From Streptomyces griseorubiginosus (lineage in GTDB: Bacteria; Actinomycetota; Actinomycetes; Streptomycetales; Streptomycetaceae), in NCBI RefSeq assembly GCF_001514195.1, contig NZ_KQ948736.1:1224625-1288624 (forward strand): a stretch of 64,000 bases of DNA, read 5' to 3'. This document shows, one piece after another, positions 35,654 to 44,467 of the stretch (position 1 is the stretch's first letter; each line of letters starts with the position of its first letter). The notes below the pieces were generated by a model. The model saw only the letters and a program-made list of their open reading frames with translations, was not told where the DNA came from and made no database searches. Position numbers and translations under genes: made by a program.

Positions 35654-38308
35654 TCACGACCCCAGTTGTAGTCCTTCGGCAGCCTCCTCGACCATGGCGA
35701 GCCCGAGTCTGCTGACCCGTACCGAGAACGGGGCGCCCGCGATCCTCAGCCCGGTCAGTCCGATCTCGCCGAGAGGCACGCTGCGCATGGGACGCAGGGT
35801 GACGGTTCCCGCCGGGGCGTCCGGGCGGACTCCCGCCAGGGCACTCAGCAACAGCACTCCCGCAGCCGCTGCGGTCGCGGCGGGACGACAGGCCGCCGGA
35901 TGAGGCAGCGGAGCGCTCCCCTCCGAGCGCTGTTCTCCGGCGAACATCTCTGGGAGCCGGTGGCCGAAGGTCTCGGAGGCCGCGAGCAGACCTCGCAGGA
36001 GGGAGCCGGCCTCCTTCTCGTACCCGGCGGCGGCCAGCCCCGCGACAGCGACAGCCGTCTCGTGGACGCGAACGGCCCCCGTGCGATGACCGAAGGGGTT
36101 GTATCCCGCTTCCCTGGCACCCAGGCCACGCAGCCCCCATCCCGAATCCATGGCCGGGCCACCGAGCAGCCGGGCGAGTTGCTCGGTGTGCACACTGTCG
36201 AGGAGTCCGGGCGCCAGTTCGCCGCCGCCGAGCAAACCGGTGTCCAGGAGATGGACGGCCGTGGCTCCGAGGTACGGCAGGAGGCGGCCGTCCGGAGCAC
36301 GTGCCGCCGCCGGGCGGCCGCCACCACGGTCCTCGATCCAGAATTCCCGCCGGAAGGCCGTTCGCAGGTCGCGAGCCCATTGCCGCAGCGCCGTCGCACC
36401 GGGTCTATCGAAAGCGTCGAGCAGATCCGCACCGAGGACGGCCGCGCGATGCGCGTGGGCCTGCGTCTCACAGCGGGCCGGACCACCTGGTTGCGGGTCA
36501 TGGAGATAGGTCCCCTCCCCCACGGTCGCTCGCATCCAGCCCAGGCAGCGCTCGGCCGTCGGGAGCAGGTCTTCCGTCTCCTGTCGCGAGAGCCCCCACC
36601 GGAAGGCCTCCGCGAGCAGCACGGGGAAGAGCAGGGTGGCTTCGGTGCCGGTACAGCCGGGCGGCAAATGTGCCCCCGCGTCCCGGCGTGGTCCTGGGAT
36701 CATTCCGGACAGTGCCTCGAGGGTTCCCGTCTTTCCTCGTCGCTGGGTGCGGGCGAGGGTTCGGAGTGTCCCGGCGGCGAGCCCGGTACCGAGCGGCAGG
36801 GCCATGCGGGCCGCGGCGAGTGCGTCGGCCGGGGCCAGTCCGCAGCGCCAGGGGACTCCGGCCGCGAGATGGGTGTCGGTGGGGTGTGCCGGGTCGCGCA
36901 GCAGCAAGGACCGGAGATCGTCGATGCTCGTGTGCAGGAGAGGCTGGAGCGCTGGGTGGTCTCCCGTCGCGCGGGCGGAAGCGAGGGGACTGGTCGACGC
37001 ACGCCCGGCGGCCCGGACGGGAGCTGCGCCGTCGAGACGTACGCGCAGCTCCAGACCAGCCGTGCCACCGGGCGGCAGCTCGAACTCCCAGCGCAGCAGG
37101 CCTGCCGACGCCAGCGCGTCACTCGGGGGCGGGTCTGCTGTCACCGAGGCCCCACCGGAGGCGCCGGACCAGCGCAGACCGGAGTCGTGAACGCTCGCGG
37201 ACAGTTCAGGTCCCGCTCGGCCCGACGCGATGGCGCCCAGGTCCGCCAGATCCGAGCCGAGTGCCACCTCCACGGGCAGCCGCAGGGGGCGGGGGGCGGC
37301 GCTGCGCAGCGTGATGCGTTCCGTCCCGTCGGCGTGGCGGCTTCGTTCGACGACGACGTCGGGGTCCGGGCTCGGGCCAGGGGAGACCCGGACGACGGCG
37401 ACGAAGCGTGCACGATCGGCCGCGGTCGCCCGTGCCTGGACAGGGAGCGGTTCGCGGCCGGCGACCCGGACCTGGCACCGGGAGAGCACCCGCCGGCCCG
37501 CGCGGTAGAAGCCCTCCAGCCCCTGGCCGGTCAACTGCCCCTGGGCTGTGGAGATGGCGAGGCCCGGGAGTGCCACACAGATGATGGTCGAGTGCGCAGG
37601 GGGGAGGTCGGCCGGTCCTCCGCGGCCCGAGGAGCCGCCCTGAGGCAGCGGTGGCCCGGACGGTACCGGTCCCGGAAACCGGGCGGAGCGGCTCCCGGCC
37701 GAAGCCGTAGTCCGACTCGGCTCCACCGGCGTCGACGGACGTCGCGCGGGCCCTGCCGGGGGAGACGACTCGCGCTCCCACGACGCCGAAGGCGTACTCC
37801 CCCATCGATCGGACGCCCGGTGCTCTGCGGTCACCGATGTGTGGTGTGTGCCGGTCGGGAACCGCGGCTCGGGTGTGCCGGTCGGGAACTGCGGCTCGGG
37901 TGTGCCAGTCGGGAACTGCGGCTCGGGTGTGCCGGTGTCGGTGACCACCCGCTGCGGCGGTCCGACGCTCCCGGTCCAAGCCGCCTTCGGCGCACCACGG
38001 GCCGACGGAGCGTCGTCGGTGGAGGGCGGAGTCGGCTGATGCAAGGGTCGCTTCCTCTGCGCTCTGCGCGGCACGGATGGGTGCGGCGCCCGGTGCGGGG
38101 CTTCTGCCAGCTGCGGGGCTACTGAAGGACAAGTGCTGGGCGACGGCACAGCCCGGTCGGGCTTTCCGCCACTCAGGTGAACGGGGCTGAGCTGTTCCGA
38201 GTCACGCCCGAGACCGGGGAAGCCGACCGAATGGCGGCGAGCCGGAGGTGCCGTCCGGCGACACAAACGGGCCAGCCCACGCGCGACACGTTCCCAGCGG
38301 TCGCTCAC
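35654..38308 (-). CDS. Glycogen-debranching-enzyme-like glycosidase (GDE N-terminal plus GH-type domain)
   Basis: The last about 630 residues resemble bacterial amylo-alpha-1,6-glucosidase-like proteins. A beta-rich GDE N-terminal domain (about 250-450) starts near FYRAGRRVLSRCQVRVAGRE. An (alpha/alpha)6-type domain (about 480-870) includes AGYNPFGHRTGAVRVHETAV, LPEMFAGEQ and ACRPAATAAAAGVLLLS. The first about 240 residues are Pro/Thr-rich, with three near-exact copies of FPTGTPEPQ-type repeats. The start at 38308 overlaps the upstream stop by four bases (ATGA), which argues for coupling. A later internal start would remove the disordered part. Usual WPHDN-type acid residues read VHETA here, so activity is uncertain. 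Confidence 0.78.
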   Translation of the reverse strand: MSDRWERVARGLARLCRRTAPPARRHSVGFPGLGRDSEQLSPVHLSGGKPDRAVPSPSTCPSVAPQLAEAPHRAPHPSVPRRAQRKRPLHQPTPPSTDDAPSARGAPKAAWTGSVGPPQRVVTDTGTPEPQFPTGTPEPQFPTGTPEPRFPTGTHHTSVTAEHRASDRWGSTPSASWERESSPPAGPARRPSTPVEPSRTTASAGSRSARFPGPVPSGPPLPQGGSSGRGGPADLPPAHSTIICVALPGLAISTAQGQLTGQGLEGFYRAGRRVLSRCQVRVAGREPLPVQARATAADRARFVAVVRVSPGPSPDPDVVVERSRHADGTERITLRSAAPRPLRLPVEVALGSDLADLGAIASGRAGPELSASVHDSGLRWSGASGGASVTADPPPSDALASAGLLRWEFELPPGGTAGLELRVRLDGAAPVRAAGRASTSPLASARATGDHPALQPLLHTSIDDLRSLLLRDPAHPTDTHLAAGVPWRCGLAPADALAAARMALPLGTGLAAGTLRTLARTQRRGKTGTLEALSGMIPGPRRDAGAHLPPGCTGTEATLLFPVLLAEAFRWGLSRQETEDLLPTAERCLGWMRATVGEGTYLHDPQPGGPARCETQAHAHRAAVLGADLLDAFDRPGATALRQWARDLRTAFRREFWIEDRGGGRPAAARAPDGRLLPYLGATAVHLLDTGLLGGGELAPGLLDSVHTEQLARLLGGPAMDSGWGLRGLGAREAGYNPFGHRTGAVRVHETAVAVAGLAAAGYEKEAGSLLRGLLAASETFGHRLPEMFAGEQRSEGSAPLPHPAACRPAATAAAAGVLLLSALAGVRPDAPAGTVTLRPMRSVPLGEIGLTGLRIAGAPFSVRVSRLGLAMVEEAAEGLQLGS
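37850..37955 (-). repeat. 30-bp coding tandem repeat in the GDE-like gene
   Basis: Three near-identical units around GTGCCGGTCGGGAACTGCGG and a partial fourth encode Thr/Gly/Pro/Glu-rich repeats in the N-terminal low-complexity part of the GDE-like protein. Confidence 0.75.
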
Positions 38309-40203
38309 CCCTCCCCCTCGGCGGCACCGTCAGTGGCACCACGTCCAGGCCGAGTGCCCTCGGGTGGGCATGTGGCGTCTTTCCCCGTGGCACGTCGGCG
38401 CACGGCACCGGGACGTGTACGGCCGACCTCGCGGGACGGTGGGCGCGAGTCCTCCACGCCGGACGGTCGCCCCTCACCTTGCCCAGGGTGCGTCAGGGCA
38501 TCGCCGCGAGTGCCACTACGAGTCCGCTTGCGTCGACGGGCGGCCGTGGGAGGCATGGACGCCGGGACGGGCTCGAACAGGCGCGAGGGAAGACTCCCCT
38601 CGGAACCGAGAGCCCGACTGCCGTCGGAGTCAGCCGTGTTTGGCAGCCCCGAATCCTCGACCGTCTGTTCCTCATCGGACGGGCAGACCTCCGACCGGGC
38701 CCCCGTCTCACGCGCCTGGCGTTCCGCGCGCAGGCACCGACGGATCGACTCCGGGTCCAGTCCCTCGTTGCAGGCCTGGTGCAGAAGCCGGGCGAAGAGG
38801 TAGCTCGGATCCGCTCCGAGGGCCATGGCCAGTGCCTCCCTGGCCTCGATCTCGTCGCCCGCGGACCACGCGACCCACCCGGCGAGCGTGAGCGGCGCCG
38901 CGGCGTGTTCGCCGTACGGCCCCACGCACCGACGGGCCAGTGCCCGCCACAGCCGGAGGGCAGGCCCCGTCTCCTCGGCCTCCATCCACTCGGCTGCCCG
39001 GTCCCGGGTCGTGCGGTCCTGAAGACCGAGGATGAGTTCCGCCGCCTCCTCGTGCCCCAGCAGTTCGTCGTCCCGCAGGTCCGCCTGGAGGGTGCCGGAC
39101 ACGGGTGGCGCTTCGGCGAAACGAGTCATGACGCGCCTTGCCAGCCGCACTGTCTCCTCCGCCACTTCCCTGCGGCTCGGCAGGTCGAGCATCCTGGGGA
39201 TCAAGGCCATACCGGCGGTGTCCAGGGCGACCTCCTGCTCCAGGGCGGCAGCGGTCTCCCAGGGCTGCAACCTGCCGCGCAACTCACGCAGAGTGCCTCG
39301 CACCTGCAGACCGGCGTACGTCGCCGCGGCCGCGAGCACGGAGGTGCCGGGCAGACCCATCGGAAGTCCCTCCACGGGGCAGCATTCCTCGCTCGGACAG
39401 CAGTACGACCAGTAGCGTCCGCCGGAGATGCACAGGGCCTCGATCACGGGCACATCGAGCCGGCCGCATTCCGTGCGCAGCAGGGTGGCGAGCGGTGCCA
39501 GCCGCTCCGTGATCTCCTTTCCCGTCTCACCGGCTCCGGGTTCCTGGCAGAGGTAGGCGACCATCTGCTCGGGCCGGGCACCCCTGCGCTCGCTGCCGGT
39601 GATCAGCCCATGGGCCAACTGCCGGGCCACGGCCGCCCAGTCGTCCTTGTTGGCCGGAATGCCGAGCCGGGCTCGCCCACCGAACCGGCCACGGCCGTCC
39701 CGGTCGTGCAGGGCGACCAGCACGATGCTGTCCTCGGGCCGGTAGCCGAGGAGGTACGGCAGGGCATCGGCCAGTTCGCCCGGCGTCCGCAGAGTGACCT
39801 GGTGCTCGGCCCCGTGCGCGTCGAATCCGACCCGCTCACCGATGCCCAAGCCGTCCCCGACCCGCTCACCGATACCCAAGCTGTCCCCGCCCCGCTCACC
39901 GATACCCAAGCCGTCCCCGCCCCGCTCACCGATACCCAAGCCGCCCCCGACCGGTTCGCCGATGCCCGAACCGTCCCCGAACCGCTCACCGGTGCCCGTG
40001 CGGTCCCCGTCCGGCCCACCGCCCTCGCGGCCGCCGCCATCGTGCCCCCTGCTGTTCCGGCCGCTACCGTCGCGGCCACCTCCTCCCCGCTCATCCCCAT
40101 CGCGCCCATCGCCGTCCCACCCGCTACCGCTTCGTCCGCGCCCGTCCCGTCCGTCGTTATTGCCGCTTGCAGCCGATCCGGTCGTTTCGCTGTGATTCGT
40201 CAT
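38305..40203 (-). CDS. DUF4192-domain protein with repeat-rich N-terminus
   Basis: The 632-residue product has a Gly/Asp/Arg-rich N-terminus (about 15-125) including six tandem copies of a ten-residue unit like GLGIGERVGD. A DUF4192 domain follows (about 130-480; LRTPGELADALPYLLGYRPE at its start, CCPSEECC in the middle). A helical region and a low-complexity C-terminus finish it. DUF4192 is widespread in Actinobacteria with no known function; the domain architecture suggests a cytoplasmic enzyme or assembly factor. Start at the ATG 40203. The gene diverges from a RecQ-like helicase and is coupled by a four-base overlap to the GDE-like gene downstream. Confidence 0.85.
   Translation of the reverse strand: MTNHSETTGSAASGNNDGRDGRGRSGSGWDGDGRDGDERGGGGRDGSGRNSRGHDGGGREGGGPDGDRTGTGERFGDGSGIGEPVGGGLGIGERGGDGLGIGERGGDSLGIGERVGDGLGIGERVGFDAHGAEHQVTLRTPGELADALPYLLGYRPEDSIVLVALHDRDGRGRFGGRARLGIPANKDDWAAVARQLAHGLITGSERRGARPEQMVAYLCQEPGAGETGKEITERLAPLATLLRTECGRLDVPVIEALCISGGRYWSYCCPSEECCPVEGLPMGLPGTSVLAAAATYAGLQVRGTLRELRGRLQPWETAAALEQEVALDTAGMALIPRMLDLPSRREVAEETVRLARRVMTRFAEAPPVSGTLQADLRDDELLGHEEAAELILGLQDRTTRDRAAEWMEAEETGPALRLWRALARRCVGPYGEHAAAPLTLAGWVAWSAGDEIEAREALAMALGADPSYLFARLLHQACNEGLDPESIRRCLRAERQARETGARSEVCPSDEEQTVEDSGLPNTADSDGSRALGSEGSLPSRLFEPVPASMPPTAARRRKRTRSGTRGDALTHPGQGEGRPSGVEDSRPPSREVGRTRPGAVRRRATGKDATCPPEGTRPGRGATDGAAEGEG
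39831..40010 (-). repeat. 30-bp coding minisatellite, six copies, in the DUF4192 gene
   Basis: Six units of 30 bp (CCCGCTCACCGATACCCAAG plus ten more bases) run in perfect register, diverging at the last two. They keep the reading frame, so copy-number change would only add or remove ten residues. Confidence 0.92.
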
Positions 40204-40388
40204 GCGCAGACGATCTCGCGGATCGCGATCCTCCGCTTGCCCCTGTGGATAACTCCGATCAGGACCACGACAACCACCCGACTCGCCGTCCACAGATCGG
40301 CAGCGCACAGGCGTCCCCGCAGGTCCTTCGTCCACAGGCCGCCCGCCGCGGCGCCCGACTGTCCGAGCCGTCCTGTTGTATGGGAGGC

Positions 40389-42560
40389 ATGACGCACACG
40401 AGCAAGGACGAACTGCGCGAGGCCGCTGACGGTATCCTCGCCCGGCTCGTCGGGGACAGCACCGGATCGGCGCGGTTGCGCGAGGACCAGTGGCGGGCCA
40501 TCGAGGCACTCGTCGCCGACAAGCGCCGCGCCCTGGTCGTGCAGCGGACAGGGTGGGGCAAGTCCGCGGTCTACTTCGTGGCGACGGCCCTGCTGCGGGA
40601 GCGCGGCGCCGGACCTACCGTGATCGTCTCCCCGCTCCTGGCTCTCATGCGCAACCAGGTCGACGCGGCCGCACGAGCCGGCATCCGGGCCCGGACCATC
40701 AACTCCTCCAACTCGGAGGAGTGGGAGACCATTCGCGCGGAGGTCGCCGCGGGCACCGTGGACGTGCTGCTGGTGAGCCCCGAGCGGCTCAACAACCCGG
40801 ACTTCCGCGACAACGTCCTGCCCGAACTGTCCGCCGCCACCGGCCTTCTGGTCGTCGACGAGGCGCACTGCATCTCCGACTGGGGACACGACTTCCGCCC
40901 CGACTACCGCAGACTGCGGACCATGCTCACGGAGCTGCCGTCCGGCGTGCCGGTGCTCGCCACCACCGCCACCGCCAACGCCCGTGTCACCGCGGACGTG
41001 GCCGAGCAACTCGGTACGGGCAATGGCTCGGACGCGCTGGTGCTGCGGGGCCCCCTCGACCGCGAGAGCCTCAGCCTGTCCGTGCTCCAACTCCCCGACG
41101 CGGCTCACCGGCTGGCCTGGCTGGCCGACCACCTGGGCGATCTGCCGGGCTCCGGAATCATCTACACGCTCACGGTGGCCGCCGCCGAGGAGATCACCGC
41201 CTTCCTGCGTGAGTGCGGGCACACCGTCGCCTCGTACACGGGAAAGACGGAGAACGCCGAACGCCAGCAGGCCGAGGAAGCTCTGCTCGCGAACAAGGTC
41301 AAGGCGCTGGTCGCCACGTCCGCACTCGGCATGGGCTTCGACAAGCCGGACCTCGGCTTCGTCGTCCACGTCGGTTCGCCTTCGTCGCCCATCGCCTACT
41401 ACCAGCAGGTGGGACGCGCCGGACGTGGTGTCGAGCACGCCGAGGTGCTGCTCCTGCCCGGCCGTGAGGACGAGGCGATCTGGTCCTATTTCGCCTCGGT
41501 CGCGTTCCCGCCCGAGGAAGCCGTACGGCGCACCCTCGACGCCCTGGCCGGAGCGGACCGGCCGTTGTCGCTGCCCGCGCTCGAACCGCTGGTCGAACTG
41601 AACCGGACCCGCCTGGAGATCATGCTCAAGGTGCTCGACGTGGACGGCGCCGTCCACCGGGTCAAGGGCGGCTGGATCGCCACCGGAACGCCCTGGTCGT
41701 ACGACAGCGAGCGCTACGCGTGGGTCGCCAAGCAGCGTGCCGCCGAACAGCAGGCCATGCGCGACTACGCCACCACCGCGGGCTGCCGTATGGAGTTCCT
41801 ACGACGGCAGCTGGACGACGAGGAAGCGGCTCCCTGTGGCCGCTGCGACAACTGCGCAGGGCCCCGTTTCACCGCCGACATCTCTCCGGCCGCACTGGAC
41901 ACGGCAGGCGGTTCGCTCGCGCGGGCCGGGGTCGTGGTGGAGCCGCGCCGGATGTGGCCCACCGGCCTGCCTGCCATCGGCGTCGACCTCAAGGGCCGTA
42001 TTCCGCCCGGGGAACAGGCCTCCCCGGGCCGGGCCCTCGGACGGTTGTCGGACATCGGCTGGGGCAACCGGCTGCGTCCGCTGCTCGCGCCCCAGACCCC
42101 GGACGCCCCCGTTCCCGACGACGTGGCCCACGCCGTCGTGACCGTGCTGGCCGACTGGGCCAAGGGGCCCGACGGCTGGGCCTCCGGCTCCGCGGACTCC
42201 CCCGCCCGCCCCGTAGGTGTGGTCACGCTGCCCTCGCGCACCCGGCCTCAGCTGGTCCAGTCGCTCGGGAGCCGGATCTCCGCGGTCGGCCGGATCCCGT
42301 TCCTGGGCTCCCTGGGCTACACGGACCACTCCGACGAGCTCTCGCTGCCGCGCTCCAACAGCGCTCAGCGCCTTCGTGCCCTGCACGGTGCGCTCATCGT
42401 GCCTCCGGCCCTGCGGGAGGCACTTGAGGCCGCCGGCGGTCCCGTGCTGCTCGTCGACGACATGACCGAGACCGGTTGGACCCTCGCCGTCGCCGCCCGG
42501 CTGCTGTTGCGGTCGGGTGCCCAGGGGGTGTTGCCGCTGGTGCTGGCGGTACGTGGCTGA
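40389..42560 (+). CDS. RecQ-like DNA helicase with C-terminal phosphoribosyltransferase-like domain
   Basis: The 723-residue protein has a RecQ-type helicase core. Motif 0 is near REDQWRAIEAL, Walker A is RTGWGKSA (K58), the DEAH box is at 157-160 in VVDEAHCISDWGHDFRP, then ATTATANARV and motif VI QVGRAGRG. A zinc-binding Cys set follows, about 466-488 (CRMEFLRRQL, then CGRCDNC). The last about 120 residues are not HRDC: they read VGVVTLPSRTR, SNSAQRLRAL and VLLVDDMTETGWT (about 686-698), the PRPP-loop layout of ComF-like phosphoribosyltransferases. It unwinds DNA 3'-5' in repair. An ATG three codons earlier (40380) is also possible. Confidence 0.9.
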   Translation: MTHTSKDELREAADGILARLVGDSTGSARLREDQWRAIEALVADKRRALVVQRTGWGKSAVYFVATALLRERGAGPTVIVSPLLALMRNQVDAAARAGIRARTINSSNSEEWETIRAEVAAGTVDVLLVSPERLNNPDFRDNVLPELSAATGLLVVDEAHCISDWGHDFRPDYRRLRTMLTELPSGVPVLATTATANARVTADVAEQLGTGNGSDALVLRGPLDRESLSLSVLQLPDAAHRLAWLADHLGDLPGSGIIYTLTVAAAEEITAFLRECGHTVASYTGKTENAERQQAEEALLANKVKALVATSALGMGFDKPDLGFVVHVGSPSSPIAYYQQVGRAGRGVEHAEVLLLPGREDEAIWSYFASVAFPPEEAVRRTLDALAGADRPLSLPALEPLVELNRTRLEIMLKVLDVDGAVHRVKGGWIATGTPWSYDSERYAWVAKQRAAEQQAMRDYATTAGCRMEFLRRQLDDEEAAPCGRCDNCAGPRFTADISPAALDTAGGSLARAGVVVEPRRMWPTGLPAIGVDLKGRIPPGEQASPGRALGRLSDIGWGNRLRPLLAPQTPDAPVPDDVAHAVVTVLADWAKGPDGWASGSADSPARPVGVVTLPSRTRPQLVQSLGSRISAVGRIPFLGSLGYTDHSDELSLPRSNSAQRLRALHGALIVPPALREALEAAGGPVLLVDDMTETGWTLAVAARLLLRSGAQGVLPLVLAVRG

Positions 42561-42851
42561 GAGGCGTGGGAGTCGGCGAAGGTCTCTGCGCGCTTGCCGG
42601 TCGAGGCCTCGAAGAGCCGGGGCCGACGACTCCGAGCGTCGCCCGGCAAAACACGGGGTAGGGATATATGCCACCAACCATCCGATTCGGGTCGGTGGGC
42701 CCAATTGCTCGTTGCCGCAACCAAGTTCGACAGGAAGAATTGAAGTCCGCTCCCCGCACGGCTCGTCCGTGGACCGGTAGGGCTCTGCTGCGGTGCGCGC
42801 TCCCCCAATCCGACCCCGCCCCCGCATGGGCGCGTAGCCGAAGGGAGGACC
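42561..42851. other. Intergenic stretch, no gene seen
   Basis: About 290 bases between the helicase and the next plus-strand gene. It contains an AT-richer patch near 42655-42740 which could hold a promoter, and an AGGGAGG ribosome binding site just before 42852. No gene or RNA recognised. Confidence 0.35.
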
Positions 42852-43484
42852 GTGACCTTCGGATTCGCTCCGTCCTCCGCGGCGTCCACGTCGTCAACCG
42901 ACCTGTCCGCCGCATCCGCCAACCCTCTGGCCCGTCTGCTCGAACCCGCCGAGTGGGCCGAGGCCGGTATCCCGCTGCTGCGCAGTCCGCGCGAGGTGGT
43001 CAGCGGGCTGCATTCCCGGCACCAGCCCAAGCCGGCGACCGCGATCGTGGCGGTTCTCGATCCGGACGAACGGCTGCTGGCGAGCGCCTCGTTCACGCGC
43101 CGCCCGGCACCGGCCGACGGCTGGATGTTCAGGAACACGCTGCTCTCGCAGCTGCGCCGGGTGATCCCGCACGACCTGCGGCGCCGCACCCCTGTGCGCA
43201 CCGCCGTGCTGCTCTACTGCCGTGAGGGCGACGCGCGTTGGACGGAGGAGGACGGCGCCTGGATGTGGGGACTGCGTGACGCCTGCACCCTGCACGGACT
43301 GCGCTGTGGTGCGTACATCACTCTGACGCGGGACGGCTGGCAGGTCCTCGGTGAGGGACGCGGCGGCCGGCGCCCGAACGCGGCCTCCGCGCCGGAGCCC
43401 TTCGCCACGTCCGAGTCGCCGCCCCTGCTGCCACGCACCGGCGGCGCCGCCTCGGAGGTGCTGCGGCGCGCCGCAGCCCGCTGA
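42852..43484 (+). CDS. Uncharacterised conserved protein with RadC/JAB-like layout
   Basis: The 210-residue product starts with a GTG (MTFGFAPSSAAS) after GAAGGGAGGACC. A Ser-rich N-terminus precedes a compact domain (about 60-170). That domain has the strand order of RadC/JAB proteins: AIVAVLDPDERLLASASF, then RTAVLLYCREGDARWTEEDG, then GLRCGAYITLTRDGWQVLG. The zinc ligands expected in HNHPSGD are absent. The C-terminus is Pro/Ala-rich. I recognise no named family. Its place after the RecQ-like gene and before rnhB suggests, without proof, a DNA-related role. Confidence 0.75.
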   Translation: MTFGFAPSSAASTSSTDLSAASANPLARLLEPAEWAEAGIPLLRSPREVVSGLHSRHQPKPATAIVAVLDPDERLLASASFTRRPAPADGWMFRNTLLSQLRRVIPHDLRRRTPVRTAVLLYCREGDARWTEEDGAWMWGLRDACTLHGLRCGAYITLTRDGWQVLGEGRGGRRPNAASAPEPFATSESPPLLPRTGGAASEVLRRAAAR

Positions 43485-43528
43485 GGACCACTGCTCCAGG
43501 AGGGGTGCGCCCCGCCCGACACGGTTTT

Positions 43529-43557
43529 CCGGCCGTACGTCACCGACGTACGGCCGG
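43529..43557. terminator. Terminator between convergent genes
   Basis: Perfect 12-base arms CCGGCCGTACGT / ACGTACGGCCGG with a five-base loop, preceded by TTTT on the plus strand so it can work on the minus strand too. Confidence 0.82.
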
Positions 43558-43751
43558 GGCGGGTTCACCACTGGTTCCCTACGCCCCGGTCACCGCCGCT
43601 GCTGCCACATCCCGGCGGACGCTCCCCTTAGACCCGCACTCCCCCGCCGGCATTCCGCACGGACGCGAGCATGCCAAATGCGCCGCCGTGCAGGTGCCGC
43701 ACAAGCGGCACCATCGGTGACCTCAGGCGCCCCGAGTCTCCGGGAACGGGC

Positions 43752-44399
43752 TCAGACGCCTGCGCCCAGTACCGAGTTGATCTGCTGCGGGTCACCGCAG
43801 ACGATCAGCAGGGCGCCGGCACGCGCATGAGCCAGAGGCAGGGCCTCGGCAGCAGCGGTGGCAGAGCCGCCGTTCACGGCGACGACGACCACGGGACGCG
43901 ACGCGGCACGCGAGACCGCGGAGGCGTCCGCGTAGAACACGTCGTCGCCGGCGTCGTGCTGCGCCCAGTAGGCGGCTTCACCGAAGGACAGTTCGTGGGC
44001 GGCCCACGGATGCTGTTCACCGGTGGTGATCACCAGCACTTCACCGGGGGCACGGCCCGATTCCAGCAGCAGATCGACGGCCTCCTCGGCAGCGTCGAGC
44101 GCACCCGTGGCCGAGGCCGGGATGAGCTGTATCTGGGGAGTCCTCGAAGCCGGGGCCGGCGCCGAGACGGAGGGGGCAGCGGGGCCCGGGAGACCGGGCT
44201 TGGCCACGGCCACGTCGTGCGGCGTCCGCTGCACCGGCGGCGTCGGCCGCAGAGGGCCGGGACGACCGGGACGCGGCGGAGCCACGGGACGGGGGCCGGG
44301 TACGGGACGGGGGGTCGGCGCGGTGCGGCCGCTGGCCGCCGTGGCGCGGGGACCCTGGGCACTCTCGTGAATCTGAGGCTCCTCGGGAATGAGAGGCAT
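43752..44399 (-). CDS. Pro-rich protein with UvrD C-terminal-like domain
   Basis: From the ATG at 44399 the protein is 215 residues. The first about 85 are Pro/Arg/Ala-rich. The rest (about 90-215) contains APGEVLVITTGEQHPWAAHE, DDVFYADASAVSRAASRPVV, VVAVNGG and ALLIVCGDPQQIN. This pattern recalls the C-terminal part of UvrD/Rep-like helicases (last-domain strand, then a VNGG/A-loop and LIVCGDP), detached from the motor. No catalytic motif is visible. It lies downstream of rnhB on the same strand, 68 bases away. Function unknown; the helicase resemblance is my inference. Confidence 0.72.
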   Translation of the reverse strand: MPLIPEEPQIHESAQGPRATAASGRTAPTPRPVPGPRPVAPPRPGRPGPLRPTPPVQRTPHDVAVAKPGLPGPAAPSVSAPAPASRTPQIQLIPASATGALDAAEEAVDLLLESGRAPGEVLVITTGEQHPWAAHELSFGEAAYWAQHDAGDDVFYADASAVSRAASRPVVVVAVNGGSATAAAEALPLAHARAGALLIVCGDPQQINSVLGAGV

Positions 44400-44467
44400 G
44401 GGCTGATGTTTATCAAACGTCGGTGCGGCTCGCGTCAGCGGGTGGCACATCCGTGCGAGCGAAATCG

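Noticed and set aside
39831..40010. CRISPR array
   Set aside because: The 30-bp repeats are directly tandem with no spacers, are in frame within a coding region, and no cas genes are nearby.
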